Made by a program: the position numbers and the translations under genes. A stretch of DNA of 64,000 nucleotides from Neoalteromonas flava (GTDB lineage Bacteria > Pseudomonadota > Gammaproteobacteria > Enterobacterales > Alteromonadaceae), in the NCBI RefSeq assembly GCF_002807685.1, contig NZ_PEAX01000003.1:558001-622000 (forward strand). The letters are read 5' to 3'. The notes under the pieces are model-generated. The model saw only the letters and a program-made list of their open reading frames with translations, searched no databases and was not told the origin of the DNA. Shown here piece after piece: positions 45,285-54,717 of the stretch; the stretch's first letter is position 1, and every line of letters begins with the position of its first letter.

Positions 45285-46502
45285 TTAACCTTGTTTGTAA
45301 TAACTAAAGAAATGCGCCAGGCGGTCCAGAGCTGTATTGAGCTCATCCAAATGCGGCAAGAATACTAATCGAAAGTAAATCCCATCATTAAGATTAAATG
45401 CACGCCCGTGAACCAACAGGATCTTTTCGTTATCCAAGAGATCCATAATCATCTGTTCATCATAGGTGATATTAAATTTCTTCGCATCCACTTTAGCAAA
45501 ACAATACATTGCTCCTTTAGGCACTACGCAGCTAATACCGTCGATGGCATTTAATTTTTGTGCGGCGAGGTCGCGCTGCAATTTTAGGCGGCCTGTATCA
45601 TGGATTAATTCATTAATGCTCTGGTAACCGCCTAGGGCGGTTTGAATTGCATGTTGACACGGTACATTCGCACACATCCGCATGGATGAAAGAATGGTTA
45701 ACCCTTCAATATATTCTCGAGCAGCGAGCTTATTGCCACTAACGATCAACCACCCCGCGCGAAATCCTGCTACGCGATAATTTTTCGAAAGTCCACTAAA
45801 CGTACAAATGACTAGATCATCAGCCATCGCAGCAATACAGTGGTGCTGTGCGTCATCATAGAGAATCTTGTCGTAGATTTCGTCACTGAAAATGACCAAG
45901 TTGTATTTGCGAGCCAATGCAATGATTTCGCTCAAAAGCTCTTTACTGTAAACCGCACCAGTAGGATTATTTGGATTAATAAGCACTATGGCCTTGGTGC
46001 GCTCAGTGAGCTTGCTTTCGATATCAACAAGGTCAGGGAACCAATCTTGGGCTTCATCACAGCGATAATGTACAGGTGTACCTGATGACAAGCTAACTGC
46101 GGCTGTCCATAAGGGATAATCGGGCGCTGGCAACAGCACTTCATCGCCGGTATTTAGTAGGGCTTGCATAGACATCATGATCATTTCACTGACGCCATTC
46201 CCAATAAAAACGTCCTCAATTGCTGTGTTTTTCACGCCTTTGGATTGGTAGTACTGCATGACAGCCACTCGGGCCGCATAAATACCGGTGGAGTCAGAGT
46301 AACCTTGTGCATTGGGTAAATTACGGATGACGTCCTTTAGAATATCGTCGGGCGCTTCGAAACCAAACGGGGCAGGGTTGCCAATATTCAACTTAAGGAT
46401 CCGATGTCCTTCATCTTCCAACTTGCGCGCCCGCTCGGCGATCGGACCACGAATGTCATAACAGACATTATCTAACTTCCGCGATTTGCCAACTTTATTC
46501 AT
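45285..46502 (-). CDS. alaA: Alanine-synthesising aminotransferase AlaA
   Basis: A fold-type I PLP aminotransferase making L-alanine from pyruvate and glutamate. Family features are LNIGNPAPFGFEAPDDI, INPNNPTGAVYS, SDEIYDKILYDD and the PLP Lys in TFSGLSKNYRVAGFRAGW. I place the start at ATG 46502 (MNKVGKSRKLDNVCYDIRGP, 405 residues) because AAGGTGG lies just upstream and the N-terminus then aligns with E. coli AlaA. It is followed 6 bp later by yfbR, the same pairing as in E. coli. Confidence 0.95.
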   Translation of the reverse strand: MNKVGKSRKLDNVCYDIRGPIAERARKLEDEGHRILKLNIGNPAPFGFEAPDDILKDVIRNLPNAQGYSDSTGIYAARVAVMQYYQSKGVKNTAIEDVFIGNGVSEMIMMSMQALLNTGDEVLLPAPDYPLWTAAVSLSSGTPVHYRCDEAQDWFPDLVDIESKLTERTKAIVLINPNNPTGAVYSKELLSEIIALARKYNLVIFSDEIYDKILYDDAQHHCIAAMADDLVICTFSGLSKNYRVAGFRAGWLIVSGNKLAAREYIEGLTILSSMRMCANVPCQHAIQTALGGYQSINELIHDTGRLKLQRDLAAQKLNAIDGISCVVPKGAMYCFAKVDAKKFNITYDEQMIMDLLDNEKILLVHGRAFNLNDGIYFRLVFLPHLDELNTALDRLAHFFSYYKQG

Positions 46503-46664
46503 TAAACTGCCACCTTGAACCAAGGCATCTAGGGTAATACAGGCGGGTAGTTGCTGTTAAGCGATTATTCGGTATCGACGGTAAAAAAACGTTACATTTT
46601 CTTGCTTGTATAGTTTTTGTGCAGCACTACACTGTAACTTGGGCACGGTTATTGAGGTTGAAGT

Positions 46665-47186
46665 ATGCCATTACCACTGGTTTGGCTCGGAGCTGGCGCC
46701 GCGGCATTGTTAGCGGGCTCAAAGATTAGTCGGGAAATGCAAAAGTCACAGGGGCATATCAATCACTTCCCCGGTGAATGCGCTGTGCCAGTGGCTCCGG
46801 CTAATGGCGCAGTAGTGTGCTGTGGTATCTATGAACTATTTCAACACACAGGTATTTGGGTTGACGGCCAAATTGTCGAATTACGCGGCAATGGTCTGAT
46901 CCGTGCGATCTCACCTGAGCGTTTTTTGCACGAGCGCAGCGGCAACCGCATATACGTCGCCTGTAATCAATCCCACCAGCCGTTTGCCTCTGATGACGCT
47001 GCGCAGCGCGCGCTATCCCGAGTGTTCGACTATTCTGAATACGATCTACTGGAGAATAACTGTCACCGCTTTACCTGTGCTTGTGTGGTAGGCGTCGACC
47101 ATCCCGTTACTCGTTTTGCCGACCTTAATCGCATTTTGAGCGAACAATACGGTTCTGCGCTGTATTGGCAGCCTGCAACATACTAA
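46665..47186 (+). CDS. LRAT/NlpC-P60-like cysteine-fold protein with N-terminal anchor
   Basis: A 173-residue protein with a short hydrophobic N-terminus (about 4-19) and a permuted papain-like domain. The H-box FQHTGIWV contains His61 and the NC-box ENNCHRF contains Cys133, the arrangement of LRAT and related acyltransferases or hydrolases; VELRGNG lies between. Such proteins act on acyl chains or amide bonds; bacterial members are mostly uncharacterised. It is a single gene, divergent from alaA across 162 bp. Confidence 0.72.
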   Translation: MPLPLVWLGAGAAALLAGSKISREMQKSQGHINHFPGECAVPVAPANGAVVCCGIYELFQHTGIWVDGQIVELRGNGLIRAISPERFLHERSGNRIYVACNQSHQPFASDDAAQRALSRVFDYSEYDLLENNCHRFTCACVVGVDHPVTRFADLNRILSEQYGSALYWQPATY

Positions 47187-47440
47187 AGCCAAAAATAGAC
47201 TTCATACTTACCAATTTTAGCTAGATTCAGAGGCTAAATTAATATCGATTGTCGTTATGCATCGGCATGGTTCTAATCGCTAAAAAAATAGGCTAGCACA
47301 TAGCAAATCATTGAATGTTAACTATACTTTGTAAAAAAGATGTGAACTAAACTGAGGTTTTAGTGCGTATCTTTTATTAGTGCCAGTGATCAACAGTGAT
47401 CCTGCTTACACTGTTAGATAGCATTCATAAGGAATCTACT

Positions 47441-48235
47441 ATGTCGCAACACTTTAAAGAAACCCCGCAGAACGCCATTACCGAGAGCAAGATTGCGCGA
47501 GTTATTCCGTGCAAAGAACTCGATGTTGGTGACCCGATAAAATGGTTATCGCTAGGGTTAAGAGATTTCTTTAGAACACCAGGTCTAAGCGTGTTTTATG
47601 GTGTTTTATTTGCGCTCATACCGTGGTTTATCGCCTATTTAGTGCAATTAACCGGTTGGCACTTAGTGATTTTACCGGCGATTGTGTGCTTTATGTTGAT
47701 TGGCCCTTTCCTTGCCGCTGGTCTTTACGATGTGAGCTGGGAGTTGGAAAAAGGGCATAAACCTTCATTGCGTCATTCATTGCGCGCAATCACACGAAAT
47801 GCGGTCAATGAATGGGGCTTTGGGATTTTACTCATGGTGCTAATGATCTTTTGGTTACGTGTGGCAGCATTAATTCACGCGCTGTATCCGTCTTATCTCG
47901 ACCCAACATTAGAGAACTTGCTGCCGTTTTTGGCGCTTGGTACCGTGGTTGGCGCCGGATTTACCATGCTGGTGTTTTTCATTAGTGCATTTACTCAGCC
48001 TATATTGATGGAACGTAAAGTCGATATTGCTACTGCTGTACTGACCAGTATGAATGCAGTTTGGGTGAATAAAGTTCCCATGTTTATTTGGGGCGGAATT
48101 ATCTTTTCTGCCGTTGCTTTAGGCTTTGTGACTGGTTTCGTCGGGTTCATTTTCCTAATGCCGCTCATTGGTTATGCCAGTTGGCATGCCTATATTGACG
48201 CTATAGAAACAAAAGTAGAACGTAAATACGAATAA
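47441..48235 (+). CDS. DUF2189 integral membrane protein
   Basis: A 264-residue protein with six hydrophobic segments, from about residue 45 to 250 (for example GVLFALIPWFIAYLVQL and TGFVGFIFLMPLIGYASW). The cytosolic N-terminus contains IARVIPCKELDVGDPIKWL, the DUF2189 signature. In some bacteria this family is found near cytochrome oxidase genes, but no such genes are present here and no function is known. I chose ATG 47441, which has AAGGA 8 bp upstream; the frame is open for 15 more codons. It ends at a bidirectional terminator. Confidence 0.82.
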   Translation: MSQHFKETPQNAITESKIARVIPCKELDVGDPIKWLSLGLRDFFRTPGLSVFYGVLFALIPWFIAYLVQLTGWHLVILPAIVCFMLIGPFLAAGLYDVSWELEKGHKPSLRHSLRAITRNAVNEWGFGILLMVLMIFWLRVAALIHALYPSYLDPTLENLLPFLALGTVVGAGFTMLVFFISAFTQPILMERKVDIATAVLTSMNAVWVNKVPMFIWGGIIFSAVALGFVTGFVGFIFLMPLIGYASWHAYIDAIETKVERKYE

Positions 48236-48285
48236 CCTAATTTTTTAGCGATTTAATAAAGAAAAACCCCTGCATACAAGAAGTG

Positions 48286-48322
48286 AAGGCCTGAGTGCGA
48301 TAGTCTATCGCACTCAGGCCTT
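48286..48322. terminator. Bidirectional terminator between DUF2189 gene and efflux operon
   Basis: An almost uninterrupted inverted repeat (AAGGCCTGAGTGCGATAG and its complement) around a central T, ending in TTTT. It lies 51 bp past the DUF2189 stop and 5 bp past the stop of the convergent RND gene. Confidence 0.82.
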
Positions 48323-48327
48323 TTATG

Positions 48328-51300
48328 TTACGCGGTAACCCAACGGCCGACCCACTGACGGCACTGTCGCCACAATTTTGCGTAGTGGAAACGCATCTTC
48401 AGCAGCAGTACATACGCAAGCGGAACCAATACCAAGCTGGTGAGCGTTGAGAATATCAGGCCTCCAATGATTGCGATGGCCATTGGTGAATAGGGCGGTC
48501 CATCACCACCAATCCGCGTTGTTCCCATCGCTAGAGGCACCAGACCCAATACGGTCGTTGCTACAGTCATCAGGATCGGTCTAACTCGCGAGCTACAGCC
48601 TTCGACTACCGCATCAATTAAGCTTGCTCCTTGGTTAATGAGCTGGTTTATCCTATCCACCAATACAATGCCGTTGTTGACGACAATTCCCATAAGGATC
48701 AGCATGCCAATCATACCCATCACCGACATCGGTGTACCGGTGAAGAAGAACGCCCAAAATACACCTGTGAATGAAAACAATAGTGAGGTAATGACCGCTG
48801 TAGGTAGCAGCAGAGACTCAAACAGAGCTGCCATAACCACGTAGATCATGCATACAGCCAAAAGCATATTCATTTGCATCACCGCTGCTGCTTCGTCTTG
48901 GCGGTTAAAGCTGCCATCAAAGGTCCATTGATAACCGGTAGGAAACTCTAGATGAGACATAACACTGGTGATCCGCTCGCGCGCCTGCTCGAGAGTTAAC
49001 CCTTCATCAAGATTAGCACCAATCGTAATGGCCGTTTGCCGGTAGCTACGGCTAATTTGCGACTGTTGGCGCTGCACGGTAATATCAGCGACCTGATCCA
49101 AGGTAACCTGTTGAGTACCATTTCGACGGATCACTAAACCTTTCAGTTTCGCCAACGAACTTTGTAAGTCTTCGCCGTACATCATGCGGATATCTATCTC
49201 ACCCGATGGGTCATGGCGGAAAGTGCGCAGTGGCGACCCTCGCAGAGCGGTACCCACGATATCAGCGACATCTGCAGTACTTAGTCCTGCTTTAAAGGCT
49301 TGATCGCGGTCCACTCTAACTTGTAGTTCTTCACGCATCGAGCCGGTATCAGCTCGCACGTCAGATAGTCCGTCAATCGATGCAAGTACCGGAACTACTT
49401 GTTCAGAAAGCGAGAGGAGGCGCTCGGAAGACTCTCCCAATAACGTTAGTCTGACCCCACCACCATTGTCGGTATCCCATTGGAATGAGGGGCGAGCACG
49501 CACGAATGAAGGCATTTCATCTCTGATCATTTTCTTTAAATCAGCAACGGAGATTGGTAAATCCTCATTCAGGGTGATACCCGATACGGCATGCCCCGGA
49601 TTATAGTAGGTATAGACTTGTTTAATATGGAAGCGCTCTTGATTGGCATACAAGTACTCTTCCATTTTATTCACTGTTTTCTCAACCTCTTCAAGGCGGT
49701 AATTGGTTTGCATATGATAATTCAACCAAATACGCTCTTGATTATTGTTACCATCGCCATCTTGGGTGACAAACTGCATTGGAATCGCTGTACTGACTAA
49801 AATCATCACGGCAATCAATGAGGCTTTACCTGGATTGCCCAAGGTCCATTGCAGGCTCTTACGATAAAATGCCAGTGCTTTACCAGAACCTTGCTGTGTA
49901 GGCTTTTTCGCTGGCTGCTTTATTTTACTAGCCAGTAACGGGATCAAGGTTTGTGCGATCAACAGAGAGGCAAATAAGGAAATACAAATCGCAATCGCGA
50001 CGTGCTCTAAGAACACGGTAACGTCAATTTTAACGCCCACAATATTGGGTAAAAAGACGATTGCAGTTGTGGCTGTGCCGGCAATGACAGCTAGGCTTAC
50101 TTTACCCACGCCTTTTTCTGTGGCTTTATTAGTATCTTTCTCAGTTTCTTTTTCTTGAAAAATACTCTCTGTCACCACTACGGCGTTATCAACAAGCATA
50201 CCGACCGCTAACATCAACCCCATCAGCGATAGAATATTCAGTGAATAACCAAACAAATACATCATGCCAAGCGTTATGCAAATAGAGAAGGGGACCGACA
50301 ATACGACAACCAATGTCGTGGTAATTTGCCGCAAGAACACAAACAAGATTGCGATGGATAAAGCGGCTCCCAGTAGCCCAGCGGCAATCAAATCACTGAG
50401 TGATTCGGTTACGCTTGCAGCAATGTCATCCATAACAAAAAGACTTATACCATTGAATGCAGGATCAGTTTTTGCTTGATCAATTACCTGCATGACGCGC
50501 TCTGATACTTCAACAAGGTTACTGCCTGATTCTCGATAAATGTTGAAGCCAACCGCGTAGGTGCGGTCCAAATGTCGACCTTCATTGCGCTCAGGTGTCT
50601 CGTAGCCAACCGTAGCGATATCGCTCAAACGGACGCTGTTTTGCACCATCAAATCACGAATATCATCGAGACTCCTAAAGTCGCCTTGCGGCATTAATGT
50701 GATTTTTTGCCCTTGATCGTAGAAGTAGCCTGCATTAATCGAAAAGTTAGCGTTGCGCAACGCTTCAGATAGTTGATTGGCGTCTACATTTAATGCAGCA
50801 ACGCGTTCCGGGTCAATGCGTACGACAATATGTTTTTTAAGCACACCGTACAGTTCAACTTTAGACACGCCAGGAACACGCTCAATGGGGCGTTTTAGGT
50901 TACGATCAAGAAGGTCGTAAGCATTTGATAGGTCGCGCTCACTGGATACCCGTAATTGGAAAATTGGCATATCGTTAGTATTAAATTTAAATACTAGGAT
51001 CCGGTCCACGTCATTAGGCAATAAATGGCGAATAGCGTCGATTTTTTCGCGCGCCTCGATGCTTTTTGCTTTGATGTTTTCATCCCAAGCAAACTCCATG
51101 AAAATCTCAGCGCGATCTTCAAAGCTATTCGCAAACATCCGTTTTATACCCGACATGGTTGCTACTGCTTCTTCCACTGGCCGCGTTATCATGCGCTCGG
51201 TTTCTGCTGGTGTTGAGTCACGATAGGGGATTTGAATAACCATTTGCGGAATATCAATTCCAGGGAATTTTTCCAATGGCAGTAAGCGGCCCGCAATCGC

Positions 51301-51399
51301 TCCAAAAATCAGTAACGTCACGAAAACCATGCATACGGTAACTGGGCGGCGCATGGCGAAACGGGCCAGCGCTGCTCCTGCAACTTCAAACTTATCCAT
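48328..51399 (-). CDS. RND efflux permease, second of a tandem pair
   Basis: A 1023-residue inner-membrane RND permease of the hydrophobe/amphiphile (AcrB-like) family with 12 predicted membrane helices and two large periplasmic loops. Helix 4 has GMLVDNAVVVTESI, a single Asp in place of the Asp-Asp of AcrB, as in many family members. It follows another permease with an 8-bp overlap and the adaptor gene before that. Such tandem permeases (compare MdtB/MdtC) usually form hetero-oligomers. No outer-membrane channel gene is present, so a shared TolC is expected. The substrate is unknown. Confidence 0.88.
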   Translation of the reverse strand: MDKFEVAGAALARFAMRRPVTVCMVFVTLLIFGAIAGRLLPLEKFPGIDIPQMVIQIPYRDSTPAETERMITRPVEEAVATMSGIKRMFANSFEDRAEIFMEFAWDENIKAKSIEAREKIDAIRHLLPNDVDRILVFKFNTNDMPIFQLRVSSERDLSNAYDLLDRNLKRPIERVPGVSKVELYGVLKKHIVVRIDPERVAALNVDANQLSEALRNANFSINAGYFYDQGQKITLMPQGDFRSLDDIRDLMVQNSVRLSDIATVGYETPERNEGRHLDRTYAVGFNIYRESGSNLVEVSERVMQVIDQAKTDPAFNGISLFVMDDIAASVTESLSDLIAAGLLGAALSIAILFVFLRQITTTLVVVLSVPFSICITLGMMYLFGYSLNILSLMGLMLAVGMLVDNAVVVTESIFQEKETEKDTNKATEKGVGKVSLAVIAGTATTAIVFLPNIVGVKIDVTVFLEHVAIAICISLFASLLIAQTLIPLLASKIKQPAKKPTQQGSGKALAFYRKSLQWTLGNPGKASLIAVMILVSTAIPMQFVTQDGDGNNNQERIWLNYHMQTNYRLEEVEKTVNKMEEYLYANQERFHIKQVYTYYNPGHAVSGITLNEDLPISVADLKKMIRDEMPSFVRARPSFQWDTDNGGGVRLTLLGESSERLLSLSEQVVPVLASIDGLSDVRADTGSMREELQVRVDRDQAFKAGLSTADVADIVGTALRGSPLRTFRHDPSGEIDIRMMYGEDLQSSLAKLKGLVIRRNGTQQVTLDQVADITVQRQQSQISRSYRQTAITIGANLDEGLTLEQARERITSVMSHLEFPTGYQWTFDGSFNRQDEAAAVMQMNMLLAVCMIYVVMAALFESLLLPTAVITSLLFSFTGVFWAFFFTGTPMSVMGMIGMLILMGIVVNNGIVLVDRINQLINQGASLIDAVVEGCSSRVRPILMTVATTVLGLVPLAMGTTRIGGDGPPYSPMAIAIIGGLIFSTLTSLVLVPLAYVLLLKMRFHYAKLWRQCRQWVGRWVTA

Positions 51400-54300
51400 A
51401 CACTGGCTCCTCAGGCTGAGTTGAACTGGTCAGTTGATCCGCCGACTTTGGCGTAAACTGCTTGCGTTCAAACAGACTGTACATAACGGGGAGTAGAACT
51501 AACGTCAGTACAGACGAGAACAACAGGCCAAAAATAACGGTTATTGCCATTGGGGTGCGCACTTCAGCACCTTCACCCATACCTAAAGCCATGGGTAGCA
51601 AACCAAGGATTGTAGTCAATGTTGTCATCACAATTGGGCGCAAACGTTGCAACGCTGCAGCTTTGATAGCAGCGGTTTTCTCTTGACCCTCTTCACGCAA
51701 TTGATTGATCCGATCAATAAGCACTATTGCGTTATTTACGACGATACCAGCGAGCATGATTAAGCCAATAAACACGACCACGCTGACGGTCGTTCCTGTC
51801 ATCCATAGTCCGTAGATTGATCCAGCTCCTGCTAAAGGAACGGCCATCAAGATAAGAAGCGGTTGGAACAAAGATTCAAACTGACACGCCATGACTAAGT
51901 AAACGAGAAACACAGCCAATGCCAATGCGAGTTGCAAACTAGTGAAACTGGCTTGCATATCTTCATTTTGCCCCGCGATACGAGCGGTAATACCTACTGG
52001 TAGCTGATATTGATCGACGATCGCTTGAGCCGCAACTACCCCTTGTTTAATATCACCGAAGGCTAGGTTAGCGCTAATAACGGCAACGCGTTGTTGACCA
52101 ATCCGGGTAATCTCGCTGGGGCCGGTTTCCATGTTTAGGTTAGCTACTGCACTTAATGGTAAAGGCTGTGCTGCGTTCGGGTTAACGATAATGTTGCCAA
52201 TATCGGTTAAGTTGTCGCGCTGCTGTTCGGCTGTGCGTACTAACACATCAACCTTGCGATCGTCGATGGAAAACTGGGTTGCAATATCACCACCGACTTT
52301 AGCTGCAATCAATTGCGCTACCGAGGCCGCGTCTAACCCCAATTGGTTCAGTTGAGAATGATTAAAATCAATCGCTAACTCCGGATTGCCCGGCCGTAAC
52401 GATGTGTTGATATCGGTAAAGCGCGATTCTGCATTAAACTGCTCAATCAATGCTTGCGCATGCCGTTGCAGTGTCGCTAAATCATAGCCGTTTAATTCAA
52501 CTTGAATTGGTGCTGCAAAACTAAACAATTCAGGATAAGCAAAATTTGTTGTCACACCCGGTAATTTACTCGCATGCGCTCTGATTGCCTCCATAGCCGC
52601 ATCAACATCGCTTTGCTCGCTACCAGCAGTCATTACAATGTTTACTTTGCCCCAGTGATCGCCGCCTTGAGATGGTGCGGCTGACACTAAGCTGCCGGTT
52701 CCTGCAAGTGAGTAGGTGCGCTCCACAGATGCTAATGATTGCGCAAAGGTAGCTATATTCGTCAAAGTTGCATCGGTTTTCGCCAGTTGGGTACCTGCAG
52801 GGAGGTTTATTTCAACAAAAAACTCATTTTGCGCCATGCGTGGGATTAACTCCATACCTAAGCGCGGTACCAGTAGAACTGCGGCAAGTGCCACGCTTAC
52901 GATTACCGCAAACGTAGCCACACGTGCTTGCAAGGCCATGGAAAGTATATGGGTATACATTGACTGTAAGCCTGTAAAAACCCCATTAAAGAGCATGACA
53001 AATGGCTTGAAACACCAATAAAGTCCTTTGCTCAACAAGCGCCAGACAAAAACCAGTGCCACCATAATGGCGCCAGGTATTACAACAAAGCACATCTTAC
53101 CAACAAGTTTGAAGGGTAGCCCAAGGAACCCAACGATTTTGCGCCATCCGCGTGGCGCGGGTTGTGGTTCTTCAGGGGCTGAGAAATCTTGTTCAAAAGC
53201 GATGTTCTTGCCACTGGAACGACTAGCAAGCATCGGGATCAAGGTGAGTGCAACAATTAATGAGGCAAGTAGAGCAAAAGTCACAGTTAAGGCTTGGTCG
53301 CGAAACAATTGCCCGGCAATACCTTCAACAAAGACCAGCGGAAAGAAGACTGCCATTGTGGTTAGTGTAGAGGCAGTTATCGCACTGGCGACCTGTTTAG
53401 TACCATGTTTTGCTGCATCTTGAGCATTAGCACCTTGCTGCTTTTCACGGTCAATGTTTTCCAGCACGACAATACTATTGTCGACCAACAAACCTATGGC
53501 AAGCGCAATACCACCAAGACTCATTATGTTCAGTGATATGTCATTACCGTACATCAGATTAAAAGTGGCAATGATTGAAACAGGTATTGATATTGAAATG
53601 ATTAAGGTTGGCCAGAACGAGCGTAAGAATAAATAAATGATGACCATGGCCAACAGACCACCAACTAAGCCTGCGGATTTTACGTCGCTAATGGCTTGCG
53701 AAATGAATTCACTCTGGTCATAGATTTTATCCAACGAGTAGCTTGCAGGTAATTGTTGTTGAATAGAGCCAAGTGCTTGTTGGATGCGTTCTGCAACGGC
53801 AACGCTATTGGCATCACCTTCTTTGTAAATCGCAATTTCACTGCCTTGTAAGCCATTAAAGCGGGTGGCTGAATCCTGTTCTTTGTATGCTTGGCGCACA
53901 GTTGCGATATCACTAAGGCGAATATTCCTGCCATTGCGGGTGGCGATAAACAGTTCCGCAATATCGTCGATCGATTCAAATTGATTGACTGTACGCACCA
54001 AAAACGCTTGAGCGCCATCATTAATACGGCCACCGGCAGTATTTACGTTTTCACGTTTTAAGCGATCAACAACGGTGCTCAATGGAATGTCTAATTGACT
54101 AGCGCGAGTTTGATCCACCTGAATATGAATTTCATCTTCTAAACCACCGCCAATGCGCACACTGGCAACCCCTTCTATAGATTCTAAGCGACGTTTAATT
54201 TGTTCTTCCGCGTAGATCCTCAGTTGCTTGAGTTGGTCCGTAGTGGTTTGCTGACCCGCTTGTTGAAATCCGAGGCCAAGCTTAACAATCGGGTCAAGGG

Positions 54301-54694
54301 TAGGGTTGAAGCGCAACAAACGTGGTTTATCCACGTCTAAGGGAAGTAACAAGACATCCAGTTTTTCGCGCACTTCAAGGCTTGCGAAGTCCATGTCTGT
54401 ACCCCAGTTAAACTCAATCACGACATCTGATTGCTCTGGTCTCGACGTACTGGTAATTTTGCGGATCCCTTTCACTACACCAATACTTTCTTCAATGGGT
54501 TTGGATACTAACTGTTCTACTTCTACCGGCGCCGCACCATCATAGTCAGTTCTAACTGTTAGAGTGGGGTAGGATAATTCGGGTAACAAACTCACTGACA
54601 ATCGGGATAACGACACCATACCGAAAAGTAATATGGCGAATGTGAACATGCTGATTGCAACTGGGCGTTTTACCGCTAGATCTACAATTTTCAT
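51392..54694 (-). CDS. RND efflux permease, first of a tandem pair, with enlarged central linker
   Basis: A 1100-residue AcrB-like permease. N-terminus MKIVDLAVKRPVAISMFTF and helix 4 segment GLLVDNSIVVLENI are typical. It is longer than usual (about 1030-1050) because the cytosolic linker between helices 6 and 7 has an extra 70 or so residues (about 495-580), including a Pro-rich part (EEPQPAPRG) and a strongly hydrophobic run CFVVIPGAIMVALVFVW that could add membrane segments. It starts 23 bp after the adaptor gene and overlaps the next permease by 8 bp. Confidence 0.88.
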   Translation of the reverse strand: MKIVDLAVKRPVAISMFTFAILLFGMVSLSRLSVSLLPELSYPTLTVRTDYDGAAPVEVEQLVSKPIEESIGVVKGIRKITSTSRPEQSDVVIEFNWGTDMDFASLEVREKLDVLLLPLDVDKPRLLRFNPTLDPIVKLGLGFQQAGQQTTTDQLKQLRIYAEEQIKRRLESIEGVASVRIGGGLEDEIHIQVDQTRASQLDIPLSTVVDRLKRENVNTAGGRINDGAQAFLVRTVNQFESIDDIAELFIATRNGRNIRLSDIATVRQAYKEQDSATRFNGLQGSEIAIYKEGDANSVAVAERIQQALGSIQQQLPASYSLDKIYDQSEFISQAISDVKSAGLVGGLLAMVIIYLFLRSFWPTLIISISIPVSIIATFNLMYGNDISLNIMSLGGIALAIGLLVDNSIVVLENIDREKQQGANAQDAAKHGTKQVASAITASTLTTMAVFFPLVFVEGIAGQLFRDQALTVTFALLASLIVALTLIPMLASRSSGKNIAFEQDFSAPEEPQPAPRGWRKIVGFLGLPFKLVGKMCFVVIPGAIMVALVFVWRLLSKGLYWCFKPFVMLFNGVFTGLQSMYTHILSMALQARVATFAVIVSVALAAVLLVPRLGMELIPRMAQNEFFVEINLPAGTQLAKTDATLTNIATFAQSLASVERTYSLAGTGSLVSAAPSQGGDHWGKVNIVMTAGSEQSDVDAAMEAIRAHASKLPGVTTNFAYPELFSFAAPIQVELNGYDLATLQRHAQALIEQFNAESRFTDINTSLRPGNPELAIDFNHSQLNQLGLDAASVAQLIAAKVGGDIATQFSIDDRKVDVLVRTAEQQRDNLTDIGNIIVNPNAAQPLPLSAVANLNMETGPSEITRIGQQRVAVISANLAFGDIKQGVVAAQAIVDQYQLPVGITARIAGQNEDMQASFTSLQLALALAVFLVYLVMACQFESLFQPLLILMAVPLAGAGSIYGLWMTGTTVSVVVFIGLIMLAGIVVNNAIVLIDRINQLREEGQEKTAAIKAAALQRLRPIVMTTLTTILGLLPMALGMGEGAEVRTPMAITVIFGLLFSSVLTLVLLPVMYSLFERKQFTPKSADQLTSSTQPEEPVYG

Positions 54695-54717
54695 AATCGT
54701 TCCTTAATACTTGGTAC

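Noticed and set aside
53028-53423. 131-codon plus-strand frame inside the first RND permease
   Set aside because: Antisense shadow of a clearly coding permease; composition shows no protein character.
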